A stretch of 64,000 bases of DNA, taken from positions 124,001 through 188,000 of the forward strand of contig NZ_BMSF01000010.1 in assembly GCF_014649015.1 (NCBI RefSeq), given 5' to 3'. The first letter of the stretch is position 1; the number at the start of each line of letters is the position of its first letter. Both the position numbers and the translations under genes were made by a program. The notes beneath the pieces were generated by a model that was given only the letters and a program-made list of their open reading frames with translations, was not told the DNA's origin and ran no database searches. Below are positions 56,432 to 64,000 of this stretch, piece after piece. Origin of the DNA: Streptomyces narbonensis (lineage in GTDB: Bacteria; Actinomycetota; Actinomycetes; Streptomycetales; Streptomycetaceae).

Positions 56432-57940
56432 GTGTCGCGAAGGCTGCTGCGTACGGTCTGCACGGGAGCGCTGGCCGCGGCGACGGCCCTCACGGGGGTG
56501 GTCACGGCGGCGGGAGCGGGGCCGACAGACCCGCCCGCGGAACCCTCGGCGGAGGCCCCGATCGCCTGGGCGGACCCTGCGGCGGAACCGGTCGGCCCGG
56601 TGGATCCGGAGGCCGGGGCGGGATCGGTGACGGAGCCGGTCGATCCCACCGATCCGGTGAATCCGGGAGCCGGGGCGGGATCGGTGACGGAGCCGGTCGA
56701 TCCCACCGATCCGGTCGATCCGGTCGATCCGGCGGACTCGGAGGCCGGGGCTGATCTGGTCGGTCCGGCCGACCAGGCCGATCCGACTCTCGACCCGCCC
56801 GACGCGCAGGTCGATCCCGCCGACCCCACCGCCCCTCTCCACCCCACCGACCCCACCGACCCCACCGACCCCACCGACGACGACGCCGCCGCTCTCCCCC
56901 CGCCCGGCGGCGACTCCGTCACCGCGCTCCTCACCCGGCTACGGACGCTCTACCAGCGCACCGAGGAGGCCACCGAGCGGTACAACGCCGCCGACGAGGC
57001 CCTCAAACTCCAGGCCGCCGACACCAAGAGGGTCACGGCCCGGCTCACCACCGCCCGGACCGAGCTCGCCCGGGGACGGGCCGAGGCCGGGCGACTCGCC
57101 AGGGAGCAGTACCAGGGCAGGGCAGCGTTCACCTCGTTCCCCTCCTCCCTCCAGGCCCTCTTCGCCGAGGACCCCCAGTCGGCCCTGGACCAGGGGCGAC
57201 TGCTCGCACGCGCGGCCCGCGACCGGGCCGGCACCCTCTCGCGGCTCGAAGGGGCCGAGCGCCGGGCCGGCGCGCTGGCGAGCGCGTCCCGCAAGGCCCT
57301 CGACCGGCAGCAGTCCCTCGCCGCCGCGCAGCGCGTCCGGCGCGACGACGTGACGGCGAAGCTGCGCGAGGTCGAGAAGCTGCTCGCCTCCCTCTCCCCC
57401 GATCAGCTCGCCCGGCTCACCGAGCTGGAGCGCGTCCAGACCGCGGGCGCCCAACGCGAGCTGCTCGACTCGGGCGTCCTGGACGGCCCCCGCACCCCGT
57501 CCCGGGCGGGCGCGGCGGCCTTGCGGTTCGCGATCGGCCAGATCGGCAAGCCGTACGTGTGGGGGGCCGAGGGCCCGGAGTCGTACGACTGCTCGGGGCT
57601 GACCCAGCAGGCGTGGGCGGCGGCGGGGAGCGAGCTTCCCCGGACCAGCCAGGAGCAGTGGGAGCAGCTGCCCCGGGTGCCGCTGTCCGAACTCCGGCCG
57701 GGCGACCTGGTGGTCTACTTCCCGGGCGCGACCCATGTGGCGCTCTATCTCGGCGAGGGCCTGGTGGTGCAGGCGCCGCGGCCCGGCGGGAAGGTGAAGG
57801 TCTCCCCCGTCGCGGCGAACCCGCTGCTCGGGGCGGTCCGGCCCGATCCGGGCGGGGAGGCCCTGGAGACGTACGCGCCGCCGGAGCTTCCGGCGGGGGC
57901 CACGGCCGGGGGCGACGAGGGGTACGACCATCTCTCGTGA
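56432..57940 (+). CDS. Secreted NlpC/P60 D,L-endopeptidase
   Basis: A 502-residue secreted peptidoglycan hydrolase. GTG 56432 with GGAGGTGG upstream starts a signal peptide (RRLLRTVCTGALAAATALTG). A ~120-residue Asp-Pro rich linker (DPTDPVDPVDPAD units) is followed by a coiled coil (about 165-330) and the NlpC/P60 domain (about 350-470) with C387 in SYDCSGLTQQAW, H435 in GATHVALYLG, and a third polar residue further on. It cuts D-Glu to DAP bonds in stem peptides. Confidence 0.94.
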   Translation: MSRRLLRTVCTGALAAATALTGVVTAAGAGPTDPPAEPSAEAPIAWADPAAEPVGPVDPEAGAGSVTEPVDPTDPVNPGAGAGSVTEPVDPTDPVDPVDPADSEAGADLVGPADQADPTLDPPDAQVDPADPTAPLHPTDPTDPTDPTDDDAAALPPPGGDSVTALLTRLRTLYQRTEEATERYNAADEALKLQAADTKRVTARLTTARTELARGRAEAGRLAREQYQGRAAFTSFPSSLQALFAEDPQSALDQGRLLARAARDRAGTLSRLEGAERRAGALASASRKALDRQQSLAAAQRVRRDDVTAKLREVEKLLASLSPDQLARLTELERVQTAGAQRELLDSGVLDGPRTPSRAGAAALRFAIGQIGKPYVWGAEGPESYDCSGLTQQAWAAAGSELPRTSQEQWEQLPRVPLSELRPGDLVVYFPGATHVALYLGEGLVVQAPRPGGKVKVSPVAANPLLGAVRPDPGGEALETYAPPELPAGATAGGDEGYDHLS

Positions 57941-57981
57941 ACTACCCCTGCCCGCAAGCCTCTTGCTCTCGCTCGTAATAA

Positions 57982-58396
57982 TCACGAAGAGCGGGGCCCT
58001 CCGGCGGCGGGCGAGGGCGCGACGGGCGGCAGGGCGACGAGGACTACCGCGGCGGCCGCGAACGCGAGGGCGTTGCCGACGACCAGGATCCGGTACGCGT
58101 CCAGGGTGCCGACCTGGACGGCCCAGCCCGCGAGCAGCGCCCCGAGGGAGATGCCGACGTTGGTCACGGCCCGCAGATAGGAGCGGAACTCCTGGGGCCG
58201 GTCCCCGCCGTGGTGCCGGATCAGCGGGGCGCGGGCGGCCAGCCCGGCGGCCTTGGCCCCGGTGGCCGTCGAGACGGCGACGACGAAGGGCCAGAAGCCG
58301 TCCGCGAGGACGAAACCCGCCGTGGCCACCGCCTGGACGACCAGGGTCGCCGTGTAGACGCCGCGCGCTCCGTGCCGGTCCGCGAGACGGCCGATC
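57982..58396 (-). pseudogene. MFS transporter, inverted central part
   Basis: Read on the minus strand from 58396 the frame gives the MFS motif A loop GRLADRHGARGVYTAT, then helices TM3-TM6 (AVATAGFVLADGFWPFVVAV, NVGISLGALLAGWAV, ILVVGNALAFAAAAVVLVAL) and a cytosolic loop ending at a stop at 57982. The preceding TM1-2 are missing, and the second half lies on the opposite strand next to this end. The gene is broken by an inversion. Confidence 0.8.
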
Positions 58397-58620
58397 GCCC
58401 TGCGGGACCGGCCCTACCTCCTGCTCACCGCGCTCGACGGCGTCATGGCCATCCAGTTCAAGGTGCTCACGGTCGCCGTCCCGCTGTGGCTGGTCGGGGC
58501 CACGACCGCGCCGCACTGGCTGGTCTCGGGCGCGATGCTCGCGAACACGGTCATCGTCGTCGGACTCCAGGTCCGGGCGAGCCGGGGCATCGACTCGCCC
58601 CGGGCGGTCCGGCGGGCGGA
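58397..58620 (+). pseudogene. MFS transporter, second-half fragment
   Basis: Starting at 58397 the plus strand encodes ALRDRPYLLLTALDGVMAIQ, VLTVAVPLWLVGATTAPHWL and GAMLANTVIVVGLQVRASRG, which are TM7-TM8 of an MFS transporter and its neighbouring loop. It should follow the loop at the end of the minus-strand fragment but is in opposite orientation. The rest of the C-terminal half is absent. Together the two pieces show one gene disrupted by an inversion at the palindromic CGATCG (58392-58397) and deletions at both outer ends. Confidence 0.78.
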
Positions 58621-58641
58621 GGCCGCACGCGCCGGGACGGC

Positions 58642-59169
58642 TCAGTCGAAGAGCGAGATGACGCCCAGGACCCACACCGTCACGAAGGCGATGACGCCCA
58701 CGGCGCAGCCGACACCCGCGAGCACCCCGCCGACGGTCCACGGCTCGTCGGGCGCCTCGTACTCCCCGTCCGCGTCCTCGTCGTAGGTGGCCGGGTCGTC
58801 CCAGTCGACCGGGTGTCCCAGCTCCTCCGCACAGGCGGCCCGCACCGCGACGAGCCGCTCCTCGGCGAGCGCCGTGCCGGCCAGCGCCTCGGGGCCACGC
58901 CAGGCAAGGGCCTTCATGCGCCACCCGGGGGAGCCGTACCGCTCCTCGAAGGCTGCCGTCTCGTCCGCGTCCCGGTCCTCTTCGAGGTACATCCAGCGCC
59001 CCGCCTCGGCGGCGTCGCCGTACAGCCGGTACACCTCGGCGAGGCGGCGGCGGACGGTCAGGTCGTGCGGGAAGGACGAGACGAGGCCGCGCAGGCGCTG
59101 GCGCGCCATCGGCACGCGGCCGGCGGCCAGGTCCGCGTCCACGCGGACCAGGGTGTTCGAGAGGGGCAT
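58642..59169 (-). CDS. DUF6584 family protein
   Basis: A 175-residue protein. The N-terminal two-thirds (LVRVDADLAAGRVPMARQRLRGLVSSFPHDLTVRRRLAEVYRLYGD) is a TPR-like helical region. The C terminus has one membrane helix (VGGVLAGVGCAVGVIAFVTVWVLGV). This matches the Streptomyces DUF6584 family as I recall it. ATG 59169 is used. Function unknown; it stands alone between the MFS fragments and the monooxygenase gene. Confidence 0.8.
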   Translation of the reverse strand: MPLSNTLVRVDADLAAGRVPMARQRLRGLVSSFPHDLTVRRRLAEVYRLYGDAAEAGRWMYLEEDRDADETAAFEERYGSPGWRMKALAWRGPEALAGTALAEERLVAVRAACAEELGHPVDWDDPATYDEDADGEYEAPDEPWTVGGVLAGVGCAVGVIAFVTVWVLGVISLFD

Positions 59170-59251
59170 GCCCCCATCATCGAACACCCTGGCGCCGCGA
59201 ATCGACCGGATTTCGCTGGCCGAAACCGTTCGAACGCGGGTCGGAGCCTCG

Positions 59252-60487
59252 TCAGGCTCCGGCGACCTCGGCCAGGTACGCGTTCGTCTTCTCCGGGTCG
59301 AAGAAGAAGTTCTCGAAGTCGGCCGGGTTGTCGAAGCCGTTCGCGAAGCGGTCGGCGACCGGCTGGAGTTCGCCCGCTGCGCCGATCAGGTTCAGGACGT
59401 GCTCCGGAGGGACGCCCAGCATCGCGTTCGTCCACTTGGTGACGTGCTGCGCGGTCTCCCAGTAGCGGTCGAAGGTGGCCTGCATCCAGGTCTCGTCGAA
59501 GGGCTTGTCGCCGTGCTCGACGATGGCCGCGAGGTACGCGGCGGCGCACTTGGACGCCGAGTTGGAACCCTGCCCCGTGATCGGGTCGTTGGCGACGACG
59601 ACGTCGGCGACACCGAGGACGAGCCCGCCCCCGGGGAGCCTGCCTACGGGGTGGCGGACGGTCGGCGCGTACCGGCCGGCGAGGGTGCCGCCCGCGTCGG
59701 TCAGCTCGACCTTGGTGGCACGCGCGTACTCCCACGGCGTGAACTTCTCCATCAGCTCCAGCGTCAGCGCCAGGTGCTCGGAGGGGTCCTTGATGCCCTG
59801 GAAGACGTCGACCGGGCCGCCGGGGACACCCTCCCAGAAGAGGATGTCGGCACGGCCGCCGGTCGTCAGGGTGGGCATGACGAAGAGCTCGCCGACACCC
59901 GGGACCAGGTTGCAGCGGACCGCGTCGAAGTCCGGGTGCTCGGGGCGCGGGCCGAGGCCGTGGACGTACGCCACGGCGAGCGCCCGCTGCGGCTCCGCGT
60001 ACGGCGAGCGGGACGCGTCCCGGCCGAACATGGAGACCAGCTCGCCCTTGCCCGCGGCGACCAGCACCAGGTCGTAGTTGCGGGAGAAGTAGTCGAGGTC
60101 GCTCACCGCCGCGCCGTGTATGACGAGCTGGCCGCCGCGCTGGGCGAAGGTCTCCATCCAGCCGGCCATCTTCACGCGCTGGTCGACGGACTGCGCGTAG
60201 CCGTCGAGCCTGCCGACCCAGTCGATCGCGCGAGCCGAGTCGGGGGTGGCGACGGAGACGCCGAGGCCCTCGGTCCTGGGGGCCTGGGACTCCCAGAAGT
60301 TGAGGCCGAGGTCGCGCTCGTGCCGGAGGGCCGTGTCGAACATGCACTGCGTGGACATGACCCGCCCGGAGCGGATCTCGTCCGCCGTCCGGTTCGACAT
60401 CAGGGTGACCTCGTACCCCTGCGTCTGAAGTCCGAGGGCGAGCTGCAGACCGGACTGGCCGGCGCCGACTATGAGTATCTTCCGCAT
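59252..60487 (-). CDS. Styrene/indole monooxygenase-like flavoprotein
   Basis: A 411-residue FAD-dependent oxygenase resembling StyA. The dinucleotide motif GAGQSG is residues 8-13; a C-terminal DPITGQGSNSASKCAAAY motif holds the flavin pocket, and GVGELFVMPTLTTGG and DILFWEG fit the family. Epoxidation of styrene or indole is the family reaction; StyB-type reductase is not encoded in the window. It lies 156 bp downstream of the conservon, so may be an effector of that signalling unit. Substrate unknown. Confidence 0.85.
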   Translation of the reverse strand: MRKILIVGAGQSGLQLALGLQTQGYEVTLMSNRTADEIRSGRVMSTQCMFDTALRHERDLGLNFWESQAPRTEGLGVSVATPDSARAIDWVGRLDGYAQSVDQRVKMAGWMETFAQRGGQLVIHGAAVSDLDYFSRNYDLVLVAAGKGELVSMFGRDASRSPYAEPQRALAVAYVHGLGPRPEHPDFDAVRCNLVPGVGELFVMPTLTTGGRADILFWEGVPGGPVDVFQGIKDPSEHLALTLELMEKFTPWEYARATKVELTDAGGTLAGRYAPTVRHPVGRLPGGGLVLGVADVVVANDPITGQGSNSASKCAAAYLAAIVEHGDKPFDETWMQATFDRYWETAQHVTKWTNAMLGVPPEHVLNLIGAAGELQPVADRFANGFDNPADFENFFFDPEKTNAYLAEVAGA

Positions 60488-60523
60488 GGGTGGTGCTCCT
60501 GCGACTGGTGCTGCGACGGTACG

Positions 60524-60631
60524 GGCTGTTCGCTGTTCGGCTGTTCGCTGTTCGGCTATTCGGTTGTTCAGCTGTTCGGCTGTTCGGTTGTTAGACTCTT
60601 CGGTTGTTTGGCTCTTCGGCAGTCTGGCTCG
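60524..60631. repeat. Short GCTGTTCG tandem repeats upstream of the monooxygenase
   Basis: About ten degenerate 8-9-bp units of GGCTGTTCG fill most of the conservon-monooxygenase spacer. Expansion or loss of units would change spacing between conservon and monooxygenase genes. The repeat is in a gap with no other gene. Confidence 0.85.
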
Positions 60632-60643
60632 TCGGCCGGCCGG

Positions 60644-61360
60644 CTATTCGGGGGAGGCTTCCAGGGCGTGCGCGACCATGGAGAGCAGGGTCTCGACGAC
60701 GCTGTAGCGCTTGCGCGCGTCCATGATCACCACCGGCACGTCCGGGGAGACCGTCAGCGCCTCCCTGACGTCCTCCGGCTCGAAGCGTTCGGTGCCCTCG
60801 AAGTGGTTGACGGCCACGATGTACGGGAGGCCGCAGCTCTCGAAGTAGTCCAGGGCCGGGAAGCAGTCGGTCAGCCGGCGCGTGTCGGCGAGCACTATCG
60901 CCCCGATCGCCCCGCGCACCAGGTCGTCCCACATGAACCAGAAGCGCTGCTGCCCCGGCGTACCGAAGACGTACAGCACGAGGTCGTTGTCGAGGGTGAT
61001 CCGGCCGAAGTCCATCGCGACCGTGGTGGTGAGCTTGTCCGGGGTGGACGTGAGGTCGTCGGTGTCCTCGCTCGCCCGGGTCATCAGCGCCTCGGTCTGC
61101 AGCGGGGTGATCTCCGAGACCGCACGGACGAAGGTGGTCTTGCCGACGCCGAAGCCGCCCGCGACCACGATCTTCGTCGCGATCGGGGCCCGGGTGTGGT
61201 CGAGCTGCCAGTCCTGGGCGCCGTCCTCGGCGTCCGGTTCCGCTTCCCGTTCCGGTTCGTGCGGACCGGCCTGGGGCTGGGCGGGGATGCCGGCGGCGAC
61301 CGCCGGGGCTTCCACCGGTGATTCGGAGACGGCGGTGGCGTCAGAGACGACGGAGTCCAC
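60644..61360 (-). CDS. cvnD: Conservon GTP-binding protein (CvnD)
   Basis: A 238-residue small Ras-like GTPase. The P-loop is GGFGVGKTT (residues 68-76), with DTDDLTSTPDKLTTTVAMDFGRI (switch I), FGTPGQQRFWFMW (switch II), and AVNHFEGTERF (NKxD-like, here NHFE, a degenerate specificity motif). A ~60-residue acidic, disordered N terminus precedes it. GTG 61360 overlaps the end of cvnC by 20 bp. It is the last conservon gene. Confidence 0.93.
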   Translation of the reverse strand: MDSVVSDATAVSESPVEAPAVAAGIPAQPQAGPHEPEREAEPDAEDGAQDWQLDHTRAPIATKIVVAGGFGVGKTTFVRAVSEITPLQTEALMTRASEDTDDLTSTPDKLTTTVAMDFGRITLDNDLVLYVFGTPGQQRFWFMWDDLVRGAIGAIVLADTRRLTDCFPALDYFESCGLPYIVAVNHFEGTERFEPEDVREALTVSPDVPVVIMDARKRYSVVETLLSMVAHALEASPE

Positions 61361-61763
61361 TCAGCACCCTTTCGAGGAGCGCGCGGTCGGGCTGGCCGGT
61401 GCCGTGACCGGTCCCGTACACACGGATCTTTCCCTGGTCGGCCAGGTCGCTGAGCAGCACCCGGACGACTCCCAACGGCATCTTCAGCAGCGCCGAGATC
61501 TCCGCGACCGTCCGCATGCGGCGGCAGACCTCGACGATGGCCCGCATCTCCGGCATCAGGCCGCGGACGGCGGGCCCGCCGTCCGTCAGGACCTTGCGCA
61601 CGGGGGCCGCTTCGAGCGCGGCGACGAAGGTCTCGACGAGCAGGACGTGGCCGAAGCGGGTACGGCCTCCGGTCAGCGAGTACGGGCGCACGCGCGAGGG
61701 GCGCCGCCCGTCACCGCGCACCGGCAGTTTGTGGGCGTGAAAGGCCGCGGACGCAAACGTCAC
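61341..61763 (-). CDS. cvnC: Conservon DUF742 protein (CvnC)
   Basis: A 140-residue DUF742 protein. Signatures are VRPYSLTGGRTR, EMRAIVEVCRRMRTVAEISALLKMPLGVVRVLLSDL, and the winged-helix-like C terminus. GTG 61763 follows cvnB by 13 bp. It partners with the roadblock protein and GTPase at the membrane. Confidence 0.92.
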   Translation of the reverse strand: MTFASAAFHAHKLPVRGDGRRPSRVRPYSLTGGRTRFGHVLLVETFVAALEAAPVRKVLTDGGPAVRGLMPEMRAIVEVCRRMRTVAEISALLKMPLGVVRVLLSDLADQGKIRVYGTGHGTGQPDRALLERVLSGLRRL

Positions 61764-61776
61764 TTGGTGCTCTCCC

Positions 61777-62268
61777 TCACTGGCTGCTCTCCATCGACTT
61801 ACGCAGCTCGCTGCGGACTTCGGGGGTGAGGACGTGTCCGGCGCGGCCCACGAAGAGCGCCATGTGGTACGCCACGACACTCATGTCGCAGTCAGGGGTG
61901 GCGTGCACGCCGAGCAGCGAGCCGTCGCTGATCGACATCACGAAGACGCTGCCGTCCTCCATCGCGACCATGGTCTGCTTGACCCCGCCGCCGTCCATCA
62001 GCCGTGCGGCGCCGATGGTGAGGCTGCCGATGCCCGAGACGATGGTGGCCAGGTCGGCGCTGGAGCCGCGCGGCCCGTCGGGCCGGACGGTCTCGGCGGC
62101 GGCCGCGCCGGCCTGCTGCACGGCCGGGTCGGACGAGAGCAGCAGCAGCCCGTCGGAGGAGACGACGGCGACCGAGCGGACTCCCGGTACCTCCTCCACG
62201 AGATTGCCCAGCAGCCATTGCAGGTTGCGGGCCTCCGTGCTCAGTCCGAACGTTCCCGTCGCGGTCAA
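61777..62268 (-). CDS. cvnB: Conservon roadblock/LC7 protein (CvnB)
   Basis: A 163-residue roadblock/LC7-fold protein (LQWLLGNLVEEVPGVRSVAVVSSDGLLLLSS and VFVMSISDGSLLGVHATPDCDMSVVAYHMALFV). TTG 62268 overlaps the cvnA stop. It probably controls the GTPase (CvnD) in response to CvnA. Confidence 0.93.
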   Translation of the reverse strand: MTATGTFGLSTEARNLQWLLGNLVEEVPGVRSVAVVSSDGLLLLSSDPAVQQAGAAAAETVRPDGPRGSSADLATIVSGIGSLTIGAARLMDGGGVKQTMVAMEDGSVFVMSISDGSLLGVHATPDCDMSVVAYHMALFVGRAGHVLTPEVRSELRKSMESSQ

Positions 62269-64000
62269 CTGCGTGCCTCCTCGACTGTGTCCCCCGTCAT
62301 CTCCTCTGTACGTGCAGGCCCTGCGGCGGCTATCCGTGCCGCCGCGTCCGTCTCCGTCCCGATCTCCGCCTCCACGTCCCGGCGTCCGGCCTTGGCCCCC
62401 TGGTGGAAGCCGCCGAGCCGGCGGCGCAGGGCCTCGGCGTCCACGCCTCCCTTACGGGGCGCGGTGGGGGCACCGGGCTGGCGGATCACCTGCGGGGTGC
62501 GCTTGGGGAGTCCCTTGTCGGTGACCCGCTCCCACTGGGCGGCCCGGGGTCCGGGAACCGGCTGGTCGGAGACCGGGTCGGGGACGGCGGGGGGTGCGGT
62601 GGGAGCGGCGGCGACGGGGTCCCCGTCGGCGGCGCGCTCGTGGGTGTCCGGCTCGGGCTGCGGGTCGGGCAGCCGGACCTGGAGCGTGGTCTCGGAGACG
62701 GACTCCCCGAGTCCGACGGGCTCATACGCCTCGGTGGGCGCGGTCGCCTCGACGGGCGCCGGCTCGTACACCTCGGTGGGCGCGGTCGCCGCTACGGGCG
62801 CCGGCTCGTACACCTCCGCGGGCGCGATCGCCTCTACGGGCGCCGGCTCGTACGTCTCCGCGGGCTCCTGCGCCCCCACGGGCGCGGGCTCCGCTTCTGC
62901 CTCCGCCTGGGCTTCTGCCTGGGCCTCCGTCAGGCCTTCCGCTTCAGCCTCCGCCGCGAGGAACGCGCGCTCCGCGGCCTCCACCAGCGGGTCGCGGTTC
63001 CGGGACGGCAGGGTGTTGGAATTGGCCTCCGCCGCCGAGCCGGGCAGGTGGATCGTGGGCGCCGTGCCCGCCACCCGTACCGGCTCCGACACCACGGTCG
63101 GCGGGGTCGTGGGGAGCAGGGGCAGCGGCAGGACCACGACGGCCGCGATACCGCCCGGCTTCTGCTCGCGCAGTTCGACGCGGACCCCGTGGCGGGCGGC
63201 GAGGAGGGCGGTCACGCGCATGCCGAGGCCCTCGCCCTCGAAGGCGTCCGGGTCGGCTTCGGCGAGGCGGGCGTTGAGCTCGGTGAGCCGGGAGCCGGTC
63301 ATGCCGATGCCGGCGTCCTGGACGGAGAGCATGACCTCGCCGGTCTCCAGGAGCCAGCCGGAGAGCTGGACCTCGGCGTCGGGCGGCGAGAACGACGTGG
63401 CGTTCTCCAGGAGCTCGGCGATCAGGTGGCTCAGGTCGTCTGCGGCGAAGCCGGCGATCTGGGCGTGCGGCGGCAGGGACTGGATGGTGACCCGCTCGTA
63501 CCGCTCGATCTCACTGACGGCGGCGCGCAGCACGTCGACCAGCGGGACTGGCCCGGCGTGGCCGTGGACGTGCTCGTGGCCGGCGAGGACGAGGAGGTTC
63601 TCGCTGTGGCGGCGCATGACGGTCGCCAGGTGGTCGAGCCGGAAGAGCGTCGCGAGGCGGTCCGGGTCCTGCTCGCGCTCCTCCAGCTTCTCGATGACGC
63701 CGAGCTGGCGCTCGACGAGCCCGAGGCTGCGCAGCGAAAGGTTGACGAAGGTGTGGTGGACGGTGTCCTTGAGGCGTTCCAGGTCGGCGGTGAGGAGCGC
63801 GACCCGGCCCTGGAGGTCGGCGCGCTGGGCGGCGAGCTCCGCGCCGAGAGACTCCTTGGCGGCGGCGAGTTCGGTGTTCTCGCGGGTGAGCCGCGCGCTG
63901 TGGGCGGCGAGGCCGGCGAGCTTGCCGTGCAGGGTGTTGAGGGAGCGGACGGCCTGGGCGAACTCGTCGTTGCGGCCGGTGAAGCGGACCGGCTCCTCGG
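62265..64000 (-). CDS. cvnA: Conservon sensor kinase-like protein (CvnA), 5' end outside the window
   Basis: The frame is open to the right edge, so the 5' end is missing. Visible from the edge are the end of a HAMP region (GRNDEFAQAVRSLNTLHGKL), a long coiled coil, the histidine-kinase-like dimer region (HHTFVNLSLRSLGLVERQL, FRLDHLATVMRRHSENLLVLAG), the HATPase with ELLENATSFSPP, and a 280-residue C-terminal tail rich in Pro/Ala/Glu, containing a repeated YEPAPVEATAPTE unit of about 14 residues. In conservons this nitrate-sensor-like kinase controls CvnB-D. Confidence 0.92.
   Translation of the reverse strand, partial: EEPVRFTGRNDEFAQAVRSLNTLHGKLAGLAAHSARLTRENTELAAAKESLGAELAAQRADLQGRVALLTADLERLKDTVHHTFVNLSLRSLGLVERQLGVIEKLEEREQDPDRLATLFRLDHLATVMRRHSENLLVLAGHEHVHGHAGPVPLVDVLRAAVSEIERYERVTIQSLPPHAQIAGFAADDLSHLIAELLENATSFSPPDAEVQLSGWLLETGEVMLSVQDAGIGMTGSRLTELNARLAEADPDAFEGEGLGMRVTALLAARHGVRVELREQKPGGIAAVVVLPLPLLPTTPPTVVSEPVRVAGTAPTIHLPGSAAEANSNTLPSRNRDPLVEAAERAFLAAEAEAEGLTEAQAEAQAEAEAEPAPVGAQEPAETYEPAPVEAIAPAEVYEPAPVAATAPTEVYEPAPVEATAPTEAYEPVGLGESVSETTLQVRLPDPQPEPDTHERAADGDPVAAAPTAPPAVPDPVSDQPVPGPRAAQWERVTDKGLPKRTPQVIRQPGAPTAPRKGGVDAEALRRRLGGFHQGAKAGRRDVEAEIGTETDAAARIAAAGPARTEEMTGDTVEEARS

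Noticed and set aside
61777..64000. Treating the cvnA kinase as a normal two-component sensor
   Set aside because: It is followed by roadblock, DUF742 and GTPase genes in coupled order, which defines a conservon and not a classical kinase/regulator pair.

Overview
The window is chromosomal DNA of very high G+C content with strong G/C bias at third codon positions and frequent GTG/TTG starts, typical of Streptomyces or a close relative. From about 1 to 38 kb the gene order (3-hydroxybutyryl-CoA dehydrogenase, cobalamin adenosyltransferase, chitinase, atp operon, wecA-like, glyA-like, sua5, prmC, prfA, rpmE, LCP, rho, thrB, thrC, hom, lysA, nrtL, response regulator, tRNA-Arg) is the conserved core order I recall from Streptomyces chromosomes. 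From about 38 to 64 kb the content is more strain-variable.

Layout. 1-4 kb: hbd-type dehydrogenase, then a three-gene operon (EamA exporter, a protein I do not recognise, an IscS-type cysteine desulfurase) behind a GC-tract palindrome resembling CsoR/CstR operators. 4.1-6.3 kb: a scar in which a TnpB-only insertion element sits between the 3' remnant of a TetR gene and the 3' remnant of an ABC-2 permease. 6.3-11.5 kb: PduO-type adenosyltransferase, a membrane protein, a DesK-like kinase with a NarL-like regulator, and a secreted GH18 chitinase with the classical direct-repeat chitinase promoter. 11.5-20 kb: DUF2550 gene and atpIBEFHAGDC, read leftwards. 20-28 kb: cell-envelope and translation housekeeping genes, including a tyrosine-phosphatase-like protein without the usual nucleophile and a 178-bp tandem duplication at its 3' end. 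28-38 kb: rho with two very long perfect hairpins behind it, the threonine/lysine genes, nrtL, a receiver-only regulator and tRNA-Arg(CCG).

38-64 kb: an orphan EccA-like TPR/AAA+ protein, an M4 metalloprotease, an NHEJ set (Ku, LigD-type polymerase, LigD-type ligase), a HEAT-repeat protein, a lipoprotein/sensor kinase/FtsW/PBP operon, two divergent diiron oxygenases with a TetR regulator, an NlpC/P60 endopeptidase, an MFS gene broken by an inversion, a DUF6584 gene, and at the right edge a conservon (cvnA-D) with a styrene/indole-monooxygenase-like flavoprotein downstream. Short tandem repeats are unusually frequent here, both between genes and within coding sequence.

The best candidates for an undescribed system are (i) the operator plus EamA/unknown/IscS operon, possibly a persulfide- or copper-controlled sulfur-handling unit, (ii) the twin diiron oxygenases with a TetR regulator, and (iii) the lipoprotein/sensor-kinase/FtsW/PBP operon with no response regulator beside it. 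All assignments were made by reading motifs and gene order; no database search was run.
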